DNA of 64,000 nt. Source: Aquiflexum balticum DSM 16537. Lineage in GTDB: Bacteria > Bacteroidota > Bacteroidia > Cytophagales > Cyclobacteriaceae. The notes under the pieces were generated by a model that worked only from the letters and a program-made list of their open reading frames with translations, searched no databases and was not told the DNA's origin. Location: assembly GCF_900176595.1 (NCBI RefSeq), contig NZ_LT838813.1, positions 372,001 to 436,000 on the forward strand. Direction: 5' to 3'. The position numbers and the translations under genes were made by a program. Of this stretch, positions 43,448 to 51,870 are shown in pieces (position 1 is the first letter of the stretch; each line of letters starts with the position of its first letter).

Positions 43448-43595
43448 GGGGGATTATCCCGATAGCTATCGGGATGGCCAGAGAATATAAAGATTGAAAC
43501 TTTGGGGGATTATCCCGATAGCTATCGGGATGGCTAGAGAATATAAAGATTGAAACTTTGGGGGATTATCCCGATAGCTATCGGGATGGCTAGAG
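43448..43595 (+). repeat. Three tandem 56-bp units: tRNA-Ala 5' end with palindrome in the D-stem
   Basis: Unit starts are at 43448, 43504 and 43560; units 1 and 2 are 56 bp and unit 3 ends early at 43595. Each starts GGGGGATTA, identical to the first nine bases of the tRNA-Ala at 43613. Then comes the perfect palindrome TCCCGATAGCTATCGGGA where the tRNA has GCTCAGC, then TGGCTAGAG (unit 1 TGGCCAGAG), again identical to the tRNA. The rest of units 1 and 2 (AATATAAAGATTGAAACTTT) is not tRNA-like. Confidence 0.95.
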
Positions 43596-43611
43596 GCACA
43601 TAAAAAAATTA

Positions 43612-43686
<75 letters not shown>

Positions 43687-43691
43687 CTTTA

Positions 43692-43718
43692 GACTTACAG
43701 ATCCTGTAAGTCTTTTTT
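43692..43718 (+). terminator. Terminator of tRNA-Ala
   Basis: GACTTACAG, loop ATC, CTGTAAGTC followed by six Ts. An exact copy lies at 44076-44103 behind the tRNA-like sequence. Confidence 0.92.
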
Positions 43719-43734
43719 ATTTTATACCATTTTT

Positions 43735-43995
43735 ATGGAAGATCTATATTTTGTCTATATCATTTACTCTCCTAAAATCAACCAGTTCTATATTGGTTCC
43801 ACTAATGATTTGGAAGCCAGGCTCAGGCATCATAACTCAGGTGCTACTCCATCAACAAAAAAAGGGGCGCCTGAGTGGACTATCAGATATATTGAAGATT
43901 TCCAGACCAAGTCAGATGCTCTAAAAAGAGAAATCCAGATCAAAAGGAAAAAAAGTAGAAAATACATCGATTTCCTGATTAGCTCAGCTGGTTAG
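43735..43995 (+). CDS. Small GIY-YIG nuclease-domain protein whose C-terminus is encoded in tRNA-like DNA
   Basis: The 86-residue protein is a minimal GIY-YIG domain: FVYIIYS and FYIGSTNDLEARLRHHNSG give the GIY and YIG strands with the catalytic Arg, and SDALKREIQIKRKKSRKYID carries the catalytic Glu and a basic helix. The last codons (LISSAG) and the stop TAG are read from a tRNA D-arm sequence (CTGATTAGCTCAGCTGGTTAG). The gene lies between the intact tRNA-Ala with its terminator and a second copy of the same tRNA 3' half with the same terminator. A homing-endonuclease-like or repair role is inferred; no helper genes are present. Confidence 0.85.
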   Translation: MEDLYFVYIIYSPKINQFYIGSTNDLEARLRHHNSGATPSTKKGAPEWTIRYIEDFQTKSDALKREIQIKRKKSRKYIDFLISSAG

Positions 43996-44070
43996 AGCGT
44001 CCCGCAAGCCTGCGGGAAGGTTCCCGAAATACTTCGGGACAGGCTATCGGTTCGACTCCGTTATCCTCCA
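43976..44070 (+). pseudogene. tRNA-Ala-like pseudogene with two palindromes replacing the anticodon arm
   Basis: The D-arm region (43977-43999) matches tRNA-Ala with one change (GGTTAG for GGCTAG). The T-arm and 3' acceptor strand through the discriminator (44046-44070) are identical to tRNA-Ala. The 5' acceptor strand is not complementary to the 3' strand. Between the arms lie TCCCGCAAGCCTGCGGGA (44000-44017) and TCCCGAAATACTTCGGGA (44022-44039) in place of the anticodon arm. It cannot decode. The first half overlaps the end of the GIY-YIG gene. Confidence 0.9.
44000..44039. repeat. Pair of TCCCG-family palindromes
   Basis: Two 18-bp hairpins, each a 7-bp stem with a 4-base loop (TCCCGCA/TGCGGGA and TCCCGAA/TTCGGGA), 4 bp apart. 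They share the TCCCG...CGGGA frame with the three palindromes upstream of tRNA-Ala. Confidence 0.9.
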
Positions 44071-44075
44071 CTTTA

Positions 44076-44103
44076 GACTTACAGATCCTGTAAGTCTTTT
44101 TTT
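44076..44103 (+). terminator. Duplicated tRNA-Ala terminator
   Basis: GACTTACAG, ATC, CTGTAAGTC and a T-run, identical to 43692-43712. It ends any transcript of the GIY-YIG gene and the tRNA-like sequence. Confidence 0.9.
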
Positions 44104-44193
44104 ATTTCTATTTTTTTAAAACTGAGTAATTATTCGCGGCACTATTTTCCGAGGAGTTTTTAAATCTCTATTGGAGAAATTGAGTTCAGGAAA

Positions 44194-46599
44194 TTAAAAC
44201 TCTACAATGATCCCAATAGTCGGAAGGATGGTTCCGGCAGTATTTTCTATAAATCTCATCTGATACCTTGTAGGATCGTTTGGATCAATTCTGATGCTTC
44301 CGTCGGATTCCCTCACCGGAATCAGGGTGGGAGGCTGTTGAGCTTGGAAATTCAAGGCGTTTTGCACATCAAAATACCAGTTTAAATTCCATTTATTGAA
44401 GAAGTAGCGCTTATCTATCCTAAAATCAAGTTGATTAAAGGCAGCCAATCTCTGAGCGTTGATTTGATCGAAATCTAACACTGCCCTACCGGTTAAATCC
44501 CAAACTTCTCTCAATGATGATGTTTCTACATCTACGGGGGTAAATGGTACTCCACCAAGGTATCTCCACCTTGCACCAATTTCCCAATTCTTTCCGAATC
44601 TTTTTCCTGCTGTCAAGCTGACAATAAACCTATTATCCCAAGAGGAAGGAATAAACCCTTCGGTATTAGGGTTTGTAAATTCGCTTCGGACCAAAGTCAC
44701 GGAGGCTATCCCATAGAAGTTTTGGAATAAACGCTGCTGAGCCAAAAATTCCAAACCGTAAGCCCTTCCTTCAGAATCTGAATTAACTGGTTCATTGCCG
44801 ATTACACCAAAGTCTGCACCTAGATTGGCAAGTGAAATCCCGTTTCTGATCGAAGTAGGATAATTGTCGTACAACTTATAAAATCCTTCTACACTAAACC
44901 TTCTGTTTTTTTCAGGGATTACTCTTTCAAATCCCGTAATGAAGTGGGTGGCTTGAATAAACCTGATGTCGTTCAATTGATTTTCAAGTTGACCATCACT
45001 GTTTCTATATCCTAAAGCAGTGTATGGTGGTTTCTGATAGTAGATTCCCACATTTCCAGTCCAGAACAGATTAGGTTTCAATTGATATGAAAAGGATGCT
45101 CTTGGGCTTATCTGATTGAGTGGGTTTTCGGCAGTGGCCCCAAAAGAACTTCCATCCATTCTGATACCTCCTGTTACAAGTAGTCTTTCATTGTTGAAAT
45201 ATTTACTTGCCGAAACGAAAGCACCATAGCTGTGGAAAAACGATGTGGAAGTGACATTAACCACTTGACCTTCATTTGCTAGAGTACTTCTGTCAAAGTC
45301 GCTGATAAAGTATCTCGCATATTCATAATTTACTCCATATTTCAGGTTGAAACCTTTTGTGAAGATAGAATTTTCAGCCCTGAATTTATTCTCACTTTCC
45401 TGAGAAAGGTAGTCAAAAAGTAGATTCTGCGGATCACTGTTATCATTATCGGCATATTTGAAAGACCTGTTGTTTAGCATATTTCTGCTCAAAATGAATG
45501 TCCAAAATCCATTTTCTCTGAATCTTTTTAGTTTCAGCCCGGTGGCATAATTCCATTGAGAAGAAATTGGTAGGTTTTGCAAAGTATAGAGTCTTTCTTC
45601 TCTTTCTTCATCAGTTTCATCTTCCGGAACATCAAAATTCAACGCAAATTGATCAATCGCTCCAACGCCAATGAAAGTCAATTCAGTCTTATCATTCAGT
45701 TTTGTGACTGTTTTTAATTGGAAGTCATTGAAAGTAGGTAAGAAAGGAAGTTGCAGCTGTCTGAACAAAAATTGTAGGTAAGATCTTCTGGCAGAAAGAA
45801 TATATGTCGTTTTTTCTCCGATAGGCCCCTCATTTGAAATGGTAAGTTCACTCGCTCCAAGGGTCATCTGCGTAAACATTTTATCTTTTCTACCCTCTTT
45901 GAGCTGAAATTCAAAGAACGAACTGAGTGAATTCATCCTATCAGCAGGAAATCCACCTGTAATAACATCCACGTTTTTGATCAAGTTTACATTGAGGATA
46001 CCAACTGGACCTCCGGAAGAACCCTGAGTAGCAAAGTGATTGATTACCGGAACTTCGATTTCATCGATGAAGAATTTATTTTCATTTGGTGCCCCGCCGC
46101 GAATGATAATATCGTTTCGAAAACTTGCAGTACTCGCCACACCGGGAAGGGATTGGATTACCCTACTGATGTCCCTGTTTCCTCCAGGATACCGCTCGAT
46201 TTCATTTGTATTTAGTCTTCTGACTGAAATCGGCGTTTCGTCAGATCGGGTAAATTCCGCAGAAACAGTCACCTCACTCAACTCAGCAGCTTCCTCTCTC
46301 AAATCAAAATCAAGACGGACGGCACTTGCAAGCGTGGCTTGTATCTCAAAAAAAGTTTTTGATCTAAAGCCTAAAAAACTCGCCCTGATATTGTAAAGTC
46401 CTGGAGGGAGGTCAGATAGCACATAGTTTCCGTTTTCATCAGAAACTGTTCCATAGTCTGTACCTAAAACAACGATATTGGCAAAAGGAATACCTTCATT
46501 ATTGACCGCATTAAAAACCCTACCCCGGACTTCTGCGGTTTGGGCATGTAGATTGAAAAAAATAAATGAAAGGAATAAACTAATAAAGGAAACTCTCAT
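44194..46599 (-). CDS. TonB-dependent outer-membrane receptor with CarboxypepD-reg-like domain
   Basis: The 801-residue protein has a signal peptide (about 1-19, ending LHAQ) and a carboxypeptidase-regulatory-like beta-sandwich (about 23-105, GRVFNAVNNEGIPFANIVVL). A plug domain (about 115-225, with RNDIIIRGGAPNENKFFIDE) and a 22-strand-type barrel to the C-terminus (TAGTILPTIGIIVEF) follow. Substrate unknown; no SusD-like partner follows, so it is not a polysaccharide utilisation pair. Probably monocistronic. Confidence 0.93.
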   Translation of the reverse strand: MRVSFISLFLSFIFFNLHAQTAEVRGRVFNAVNNEGIPFANIVVLGTDYGTVSDENGNYVLSDLPPGLYNIRASFLGFRSKTFFEIQATLASAVRLDFDLREEAAELSEVTVSAEFTRSDETPISVRRLNTNEIERYPGGNRDISRVIQSLPGVASTASFRNDIIIRGGAPNENKFFIDEIEVPVINHFATQGSSGGPVGILNVNLIKNVDVITGGFPADRMNSLSSFFEFQLKEGRKDKMFTQMTLGASELTISNEGPIGEKTTYILSARRSYLQFLFRQLQLPFLPTFNDFQLKTVTKLNDKTELTFIGVGAIDQFALNFDVPEDETDEEREERLYTLQNLPISSQWNYATGLKLKRFRENGFWTFILSRNMLNNRSFKYADNDNSDPQNLLFDYLSQESENKFRAENSIFTKGFNLKYGVNYEYARYFISDFDRSTLANEGQVVNVTSTSFFHSYGAFVSASKYFNNERLLVTGGIRMDGSSFGATAENPLNQISPRASFSYQLKPNLFWTGNVGIYYQKPPYTALGYRNSDGQLENQLNDIRFIQATHFITGFERVIPEKNRRFSVEGFYKLYDNYPTSIRNGISLANLGADFGVIGNEPVNSDSEGRAYGLEFLAQQRLFQNFYGIASVTLVRSEFTNPNTEGFIPSSWDNRFIVSLTAGKRFGKNWEIGARWRYLGGVPFTPVDVETSSLREVWDLTGRAVLDFDQINAQRLAAFNQLDFRIDKRYFFNKWNLNWYFDVQNALNFQAQQPPTLIPVRESDGSIRIDPNDPTRYQMRFIENTAGTILPTIGIIVEF

Positions 46600-46713
46600 A
46601 ATTGTGTATTAACCTAAAGGAATAAATCAGAAAAAGGCAGTTTTTGTTTTCGGAAATCGTAGAAAATTTTATTTTTCTTCATTCTAAATTCAAAAATTCA
46701 ATCCTTCCAACTC

Positions 46714-47283
46714 CTATGCAAACAAATAGACAAGAAAGGCCAAAACTCCAAATACTATCCCCAACAAAAAGATATTATAAGCATAACCGAGCATATTATA
46801 TTTCCGCTTCAAAACCACCCCTTGGTAAAAAACAGCTATTGACATTTGCTCATTGATCTCATTTTTGGAAGGTAAAATCTTATCTATTTCTTGAAGGTAC
46901 TGTTCAAGGGAATAATTGGCCACTTCTCCAAAAAACAGCAGGCTTCCTTTACCTCGGCTTTGAAGGTCCTTATTTTTATTTATGATTTTTGGCTTGGCCG
47001 CCTGAACAGCCAACACGGTAGATATCAGGCAGGACAGGAGAATCAACACGATGGGGAAAATCAGCTTCGAACCATACAAATCAAGTTCATCCGAAATAGT
47101 ACCATATCCCGCAATGGCAATTATTGAAGAAATCACCAAAGCATTGATACTGATAATCATATTTGCTTTGTTATCTGCGATTTGAAGGAGATTACAGTTA
47201 TTTTTAAAAGTAACCCTAAAAAAGGTTTGTCTCTCCCTTACAGAAGTATCTTTGTCTTTTTTTTTAATTTCTTGTTCTTGCAT
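46714..47283 (-). CDS. Pycsar-effector-type transmembrane protein (DUF5706-like)
   Basis: The 189-residue protein has the DUF5706/PycTM pattern: RERQTFFRVTFKNNCNLLQI, then ADNKANMIISINALVISSII leading into the first membrane helix. A second helix is near 75-95 and a third at the C-terminus (IFLLGIVFGVLAFLVYLFA). In Pycsar defence such proteins disrupt the membrane on binding a cyclic pyrimidine nucleotide, but many chromosomal members occur without a cyclase. No cyclase is in this window. It resembles the membrane half of HD-PycTM fusions; the HD half is separately encoded at 4225-4806. Confidence 0.78.
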   Translation of the reverse strand: MQEQEIKKKDKDTSVRERQTFFRVTFKNNCNLLQIADNKANMIISINALVISSIIAIAGYGTISDELDLYGSKLIFPIVLILLSCLISTVLAVQAAKPKIINKNKDLQSRGKGSLLFFGEVANYSLEQYLQEIDKILPSKNEINEQMSIAVFYQGVVLKRKYNMLGYAYNIFLLGIVFGVLAFLVYLFA

Positions 47284-47440
47284 GCGCGGGCAAATTATTC
47301 AAAATTAACTTACAAATATATTCAATGAATCAAGCGTTGGTTTAAAATAGAGCTGAAATAAAATAAGCTTATTGCTCTAATCCTTTGATGGCCCAAAAAT
47401 ATTCTTTTTTAGGGAGAATTTCATCTTTACTGGAAAATGA

Positions 47441-48016
47441 TTATGGTGCCAACCAATCCATTTCCCAATTATCTTTCTTTTTTTGAAAAACTACCCTAAT
47501 ATGATTCAATCCATGAATTTGCAAAGCCTCAATATGGATAGGGATAACTTTAATTAAACAGAAAAATCTATCATCCATTTCTGTCGGCCAATTATACGCC
47601 GTCCGCGGATCTGGAATAATTTCCCCAGGTGGTGTGATAGCATTGTAGGCCTTTTGTGCATCTCCCTGTATTGTAGACCAAAAAGACCTGCTGATGTCGT
47701 TTTGATGATAGATTTCTATCTTTCCTTTTATCCTTACTTGTACCCTTTCCCCAGGATGGTAAAATAAAAGGGCTGCATCAGGTTTGTTTTTCAACTGCCT
47801 TACTTTGGTGGATCGATAATCTGTGAAAAAAAAGAGATTCATCTCTTCATCCAGCTTTCTCAAAACCACATAGCGCACATCAATATCTGAATCTGTATGT
47901 GAAGCCAAGGAAAGAAATCTAAATGGATGTATGGGATCTAAAGCCCCTCTTTGCAATTCATTTTTAACAATCCGGAAAATATCTTCAAGTGGATCTTCAG
48001 CCGAAAAAAGCATCAT
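47441..48016 (-). CDS. Pyridoxamine 5'-phosphate oxidase-family protein
   Basis: From the ATG at 48016 the product has 191 residues with a split-barrel FMN fold: FRFLSLASHTDSDIDVRYVVL, NLFFFTDYRSTKVRQLKNKP and the ALLFYHPGERVQVRIKGKIE segment, like general-stress or PNPOx-like flavin proteins. The C-terminus (NHIRVVFQKKKDNWEMDWLAP) differs from true PdxH, so vitamin B6 synthesis is not assured. Its ATG overlaps the stop of the cysteine-rich gene (ATGA). The frame open to 48103 is not used because it would overlap that gene completely. Confidence 0.85.
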   Translation of the reverse strand: MMLFSAEDPLEDIFRIVKNELQRGALDPIHPFRFLSLASHTDSDIDVRYVVLRKLDEEMNLFFFTDYRSTKVRQLKNKPDAALLFYHPGERVQVRIKGKIEIYHQNDISRSFWSTIQGDAQKAYNAITPPGEIIPDPRTAYNWPTEMDDRFFCLIKVIPIHIEALQIHGLNHIRVVFQKKKDNWEMDWLAP

Positions 48017-48195
48017 TGTTCTATTGATAGTGCCTGAAAATATAAAAGGGTTCCATTTTCCATTTCGAGCTGAACCTGTATTGGATTGCAGCATACTTCG
48101 CAATTCTCAATATATTTTTGTGTTCGGATTGAGGGGTCAATAAGGATGGAAATTTCTGCCATGCAATAAGGACAATTAAAGAAATGTTCAAACAT
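48013..48195 (-). CDS. CPXCG-motif cysteine-rich small protein
   Basis: The 60-residue protein has two cysteine pairs, FNCPYC near residues 8-11 and CEVCCNP near 33-37, spaced as in the CPXCG-motif family of zinc-binding small proteins of unknown function. It overlaps the downstream PNPOx-like gene by 4 bp, so the two are translationally coupled. Confidence 0.82.
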   Translation of the reverse strand: MFEHFFNCPYCMAEISILIDPSIRTQKYIENCEVCCNPIQVQLEMENGTLLYFQALSIEQ

Positions 48196-48308
48196 AATTG
48201 AGATTATAACACTAAAACCCTGATTTTAGCCAGATGGTTTTCAAAACTGAATTATTGTTCCATGTTAGCAATTTTGCAAAAGCCCAATTTCTCTCAATTG
48301 GGTATTAA

Positions 48309-48342
48309 AAACAAAAGCACAGGAATCGCTGTGCTTTTGTTT
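48309..48342 (-). terminator. Terminator of clpB
   Basis: ACAAAAGCACAG and CTGTGCTTTTGT form a 12-bp stem with a 6-base loop. On the minus strand a T-rich tail follows, 24 bp after the clpB stop. Confidence 0.8.
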
Positions 48343-48366
48343 ATCGGAATTTCAATTTAAAATCAA

Positions 48367-50979
48367 TTAAACCTCCACGCTTTCTATATTTTTGAAATAG
48401 ACCTGGTTTTCGGCATCCAAATCAACCAAAACTGCAGAATCATTTTTGATGTATCCGGAAAGAATCTGCTTGGACAATTCATTGAGAATCAATCGCTGCA
48501 TTGTCCTTTTCAGGGGTCTGGCACCAAATTGAGGGTCAAACCCTACTTGTCCCAAGAAATCCAAAACTTCTTGAGTAGCTTCAATTTCAATGTTTGACTC
48601 TGCTAATCTTTGTTGGATTTCTCTCCATTGAATATCCACGATTTTACGAATTACTTTTCGGTTGAGAGGCTCAAACATTATTGTTTCATCAATCCTGTTT
48701 AAGAATTCCGGCCTTACTGATTTTTTAAGCAAATCGTAAACCTCGGATTTGGTTTTTTCAAGAATCTCTTCTTTGTTCCACTCCTCCATTTCCGCAAAAC
48801 GTTCCTGAATCAGGTGGGAACCAATATTTGTAGTAAGGATTATGATCGTATTTTTGAAGTTGGCAATCCTTCCTTTATTGTCAGTCAATCGTCCATCATC
48901 CAAAACCTGTAAAAGGATATTGAAAACATCTGGATGTGCTTTTTCTATTTCATCAAGCAAGACCACTGAATAAGGCTTTCTTCTGACCGCTTCGGTCAAT
49001 TGCCCCCCTTCATCATATCCCACATATCCCGGAGGCGCTCCTACCAATCTGCTTACGGCGTGTCTTTCCTGATATTCTGACATATCAATTCTTACCATGG
49101 AATTCTCATCGTTGAACAGATATTCAGCGAGGGCTTTTGCCAACTCAGTTTTACCCACTCCTGTGGTACCCATGAAAATAAATGATCCAATTGGACGCTT
49201 GGGATCCTGCAGCCCTGCCCTACTCCTTCTTACTGCATCTGAAATAGCTGTGATTGCCTCTCTTTGACCGGCAACTCTTTTTCCCAGTTCATCCTCCAAG
49301 TGTAAGAGTTTTTCCCTTTCACTCTGTATCATCTTAGAAAGGGGAATCCCTGTCCATTTTGAAACCACTGCCGCAATATCTTCATTGTCAACCTCTTCCT
49401 TCAGAAGCGGTGACCCTTGCTGCATTTCTTCCAATTGGGATTTATATTTATCAAGTTTTTGTTCCGCTTCTACTATTTTACCATACCTGATTTCGGCTAC
49501 TTTACCAAAATCACCGGCTCTTTCAGCTTGTTCAGCTTCAAGTTTTAGTCTGTCAATACTTTCCTTTTCCGTTCTTATCCCTGTAATAACTGCCTTCTCA
49601 CTTTCCCATTTGGCTTTTACATTTTGCCTTTTTTCAGAAAGCTCTGCAATCTCTTTGCTTAGGACAGTTTCTTTGTCCTTATTGTTTTCTCTTCGAATGG
49701 CTTCTCTTTCAATTTCCAACTGCATGATTCTTCTATTGAGTTCATCCAATTCCTGGGGCAGGGAGTCTATTTCCATCCTCAGTTTTGCTGCCGCTTCATC
49801 CATTAAATCTATCGCTTTGTCCGGAAGAAATCTGTCGGAAATATACCTTTGGGATAATTCCACTGCTGCTATGACCGCATCATCTTTGATCCTGACACCA
49901 TGATGCAGTTCATATTTATCCTTTATACCTCTTAGTATAGAAATGGCATCAGCTGAATCAGGTTCATTGACCATTACAGCCTGAAACCTTCTTTCAAGTG
50001 CCTTGTCCTTTTCTATATATTTCTGGTATTCTTTCAGTGTGGTTGCACCAATTGCATGGAGTTCTCCTCTTGCAAGAGCTGGTTTCAATAAGTTGGCTGC
50101 ATCCATCGCACCTTCTCCACCTCCACCTGCACCGATAAGGGTGTGTATTTCATCAATGAACAGAATTATTTCTCCCTCTGAATCAGTCACTTCCTTAATA
50201 ACAGCTTTGAGTCTTTCTTCAAACTCCCCTTTGTATTTGGCACCTGCCACAAGTAAACCCATATCCAATGAAATCAGAATTTTGGATTTTAAATTTTCCG
50301 GAACATCTCCACTGATGATTCTTTGGGCAAGACCTTCGACAATCGCTGTTTTTCCCACTCCGGGTTCTCCTAGCAAAATCGGATTGTTTTTAGTCCTTCT
50401 GGCCAAAATCTGAAGTACCCTTCTAATTTCCTCATCGCGGCCAATGACCGGATCTATTTTACCTTTTTTGGCAAGTTCATTGAGGTTTTTGGAATATTTC
50501 TCCAAAGCCCTATATTTTGATTCCGCATTCTGGTCTGTCACTTTATTTCCTTTTCTTAATTCTTTGATAGCTTCAATCAGAGGTTTCTCTGACATTCCCT
50601 GGTCTTTTAAAAGCTGGGCGGTTTTTTCAGAACCAGCCAAAATCGCCAACAATAAATGTTCTATGGCAATGAATTCATCCCCGAAATTCTTGAGATAATC
50701 TTTTGCCTTTGATAGCACTTGGTTTGCAGCATTAGACAAATAGGGCTGCTGACCACTTACTTTGGGATAATTGCTGATAATCTCATCTGTTTTTTGAATA
50801 ATCAGACCTTTGTTTACCCCCAGCTTTTTAAACAAAAAATCAGTTACATTTTCATCTTCAGAAAATATACCTTTCAGTAAATGGGCCGGTTCTATGACCT
50901 GTTGCTGTTCTGCTGAAGTCAGTTCGACAGCTTTTTGGATTGCTTCCTGGGATTTGATGGTGAATTGTTTGAAATCCAT
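48367..50979 (-). CDS. clpB: ATP-dependent protein disaggregase ClpB
   Basis: ClpB is a hexameric AAA+ disaggregase that works with DnaK. The 870-residue protein has the N-domain repeats (1-145), AAA-1 with Walker [10 protein letters not shown] (near residue 206) and Walker [14 protein letters not shown], the coiled-coil middle domain (about 410-525, [20 protein letters not shown] region) that distinguishes ClpB from ClpA/ClpC, and AAA-2 with Walker [10 protein letters not shown] (near 607). The C-terminal D2-small domain is complete. Monocistronic. Confidence 0.98.
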   Translation of the reverse strand: MDFKQFTIKSQEAIQKAVELTSAEQQQVIEPAHLLKGIFSEDENVTDFLFKKLGVNKGLIIQKTDEIISNYPKVSGQQPYLSNAANQVLSKAKDYLKNFGDEFIAIEHLLLAILAGSEKTAQLLKDQGMSEKPLIEAIKELRKGNKVTDQNAESKYRALEKYSKNLNELAKKGKIDPVIGRDEEIRRVLQILARRTKNNPILLGEPGVGKTAIVEGLAQRIISGDVPENLKSKILISLDMGLLVAGAKYKGEFEERLKAVIKEVTDSEGEIILFIDEIHTLIGAGGGGEGAMDAANLLKPALARGELHAIGATTLKEYQKYIEKDKALERRFQAVMVNEPDSADAISILRGIKDKYELHHGVRIKDDAVIAAVELSQRYISDRFLPDKAIDLMDEAAAKLRMEIDSLPQELDELNRRIMQLEIEREAIRRENNKDKETVLSKEIAELSEKRQNVKAKWESEKAVITGIRTEKESIDRLKLEAEQAERAGDFGKVAEIRYGKIVEAEQKLDKYKSQLEEMQQGSPLLKEEVDNEDIAAVVSKWTGIPLSKMIQSEREKLLHLEDELGKRVAGQREAITAISDAVRRSRAGLQDPKRPIGSFIFMGTTGVGKTELAKALAEYLFNDENSMVRIDMSEYQERHAVSRLVGAPPGYVGYDEGGQLTEAVRRKPYSVVLLDEIEKAHPDVFNILLQVLDDGRLTDNKGRIANFKNTIIILTTNIGSHLIQERFAEMEEWNKEEILEKTKSEVYDLLKKSVRPEFLNRIDETIMFEPLNRKVIRKIVDIQWREIQQRLAESNIEIEATQEVLDFLGQVGFDPQFGARPLKRTMQRLILNELSKQILSGYIKNDSAVLVDLDAENQVYFKNIESVEV

Positions 50980-51136
50980 GGCTATTTCTGGTTATGTAGT
51001 TACTTATTCAAGGACCCTGAGTAATCAGGATTAATTCGATTCTAATCAAAAGCTCTACCAAATACAAAACCCACACTTATTCGGAAATTGTGTCTGAAAA
51101 AATAGTTTCAAATTAAAAAAACAAGACTTTTTGACA

Positions 51137-51176
51137 TAAAAAAAGCCATTACCCAATGATTGAATAATGACCTTTA
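51137..51176 (-). terminator. Terminator of the coiled-coil protein gene
   Basis: On the minus strand AAGGTCATTA and TAATGGCTTT form a 10-bp stem with two G-T pairs, followed by a T-run; it lies 20 bp after the stop at 51197. Confidence 0.55.
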
Positions 51177-51196
51177 TCTTTCTTTAATTATTAAAA

Positions 51197-51703
51197 TCAA
51201 TTTTCATCCTCTTCCCCTTTATCTTTTTCATCCTTTTCTATTGTGTACCTTTGTATATCTCTTTGGAACCTGTCTACATCCGCCTGTGCCTGAGATATGG
51301 CAATTTCAAATTTCTTAAGGTTCATTTCGAATTTGGCCAAATCAGCTTCCGTAGCTTTACCTTTTAGTTTGACCTTCTCATATTTCAGATTTTCCTTTGC
51401 AAAATTAATTTCTGCCTGTTGCTTTTTTGTCAATGCTTTATCAAAGTTCTCTTGAGCTTTAGCCAAATTATTGATCCTTTTTTGTTCAGCTTTCAATTCA
51501 GCGTCCTTAAGTTTTTTCTCTTTTTCAACGGCTTGAGCTTCGGCTTTTTGCTGGGCTAAAATCCTTTTTTCTTCCTTGGGAGTTACTTTTTCTTGAATCT
51601 GCTCAGATTTGTTTTGCGAAACACTTTCTTGCGCCAAAACATAAATTGGCATATTAATCACAAGCATTGTTATAATTATCAGCTGATATACCTTCATTTT
51701 CAC
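51197..51703 (-). CDS. Exported coiled-coil protein of unknown function
   Basis: The 168-residue protein has a signal peptide (about 1-24, ending VLAQE) and is then almost entirely charged alpha-helix, rich in Lys, Glu, Ala and Gln. Long stretches of heptad character (EKRILAQQKAEAQAVEKEKK, then QADVDRFQRDIQRYTIEKDE) are present. The tail is acidic. It resembles periplasmic coiled-coil scaffold proteins, but no family is recognised. Single gene. Confidence 0.75.
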   Translation of the reverse strand: MKMKVYQLIIITMLVINMPIYVLAQESVSQNKSEQIQEKVTPKEEKRILAQQKAEAQAVEKEKKLKDAELKAEQKRINNLAKAQENFDKALTKKQQAEINFAKENLKYEKVKLKGKATEADLAKFEMNLKKFEIAISQAQADVDRFQRDIQRYTIEKDEKDKGEEDEN

Positions 51704-51870
51704 TTATTTTTCATCAAATATAATTTATCCTCTAGATAAGGCCAATTTTGTTTTCTCTTTATTTGATGCCATTTAGTTTTTTTTAGATAACAAAACAATT
51801 ATTTTTACTTTGCTGAAACCACCTTAATTCAGAAAATGGCAGAATTTTATCTTTTTATTAAAAGTCAAGC

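Noticed and set aside
43448-43595. Three 56-bp repeats considered as a CRISPR array
   Set aside because: The units are directly joined without unique spacers, contain tRNA sequence and an internal palindrome, and there are no cas genes nearby.
43976-44070. Second functional tRNA with a long variable arm
   Set aside because: The 5' acceptor strand does not pair with the 3' strand and no seven-base anticodon loop exists; it is a tRNA-like relic.
46714-47283. Complete Pycsar defence system
   Set aside because: A pyrimidine cyclase gene is required beside the effector; none is present, and neighbours are a TonB receptor and a PNPOx-like gene.
49385-50698. Series of plus-strand ORFs opposite clpB
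   Set aside because: They follow the antisense of the AAA+ and coiled-coil regions with Ser/Leu-rich composition, typical of shadow frames.
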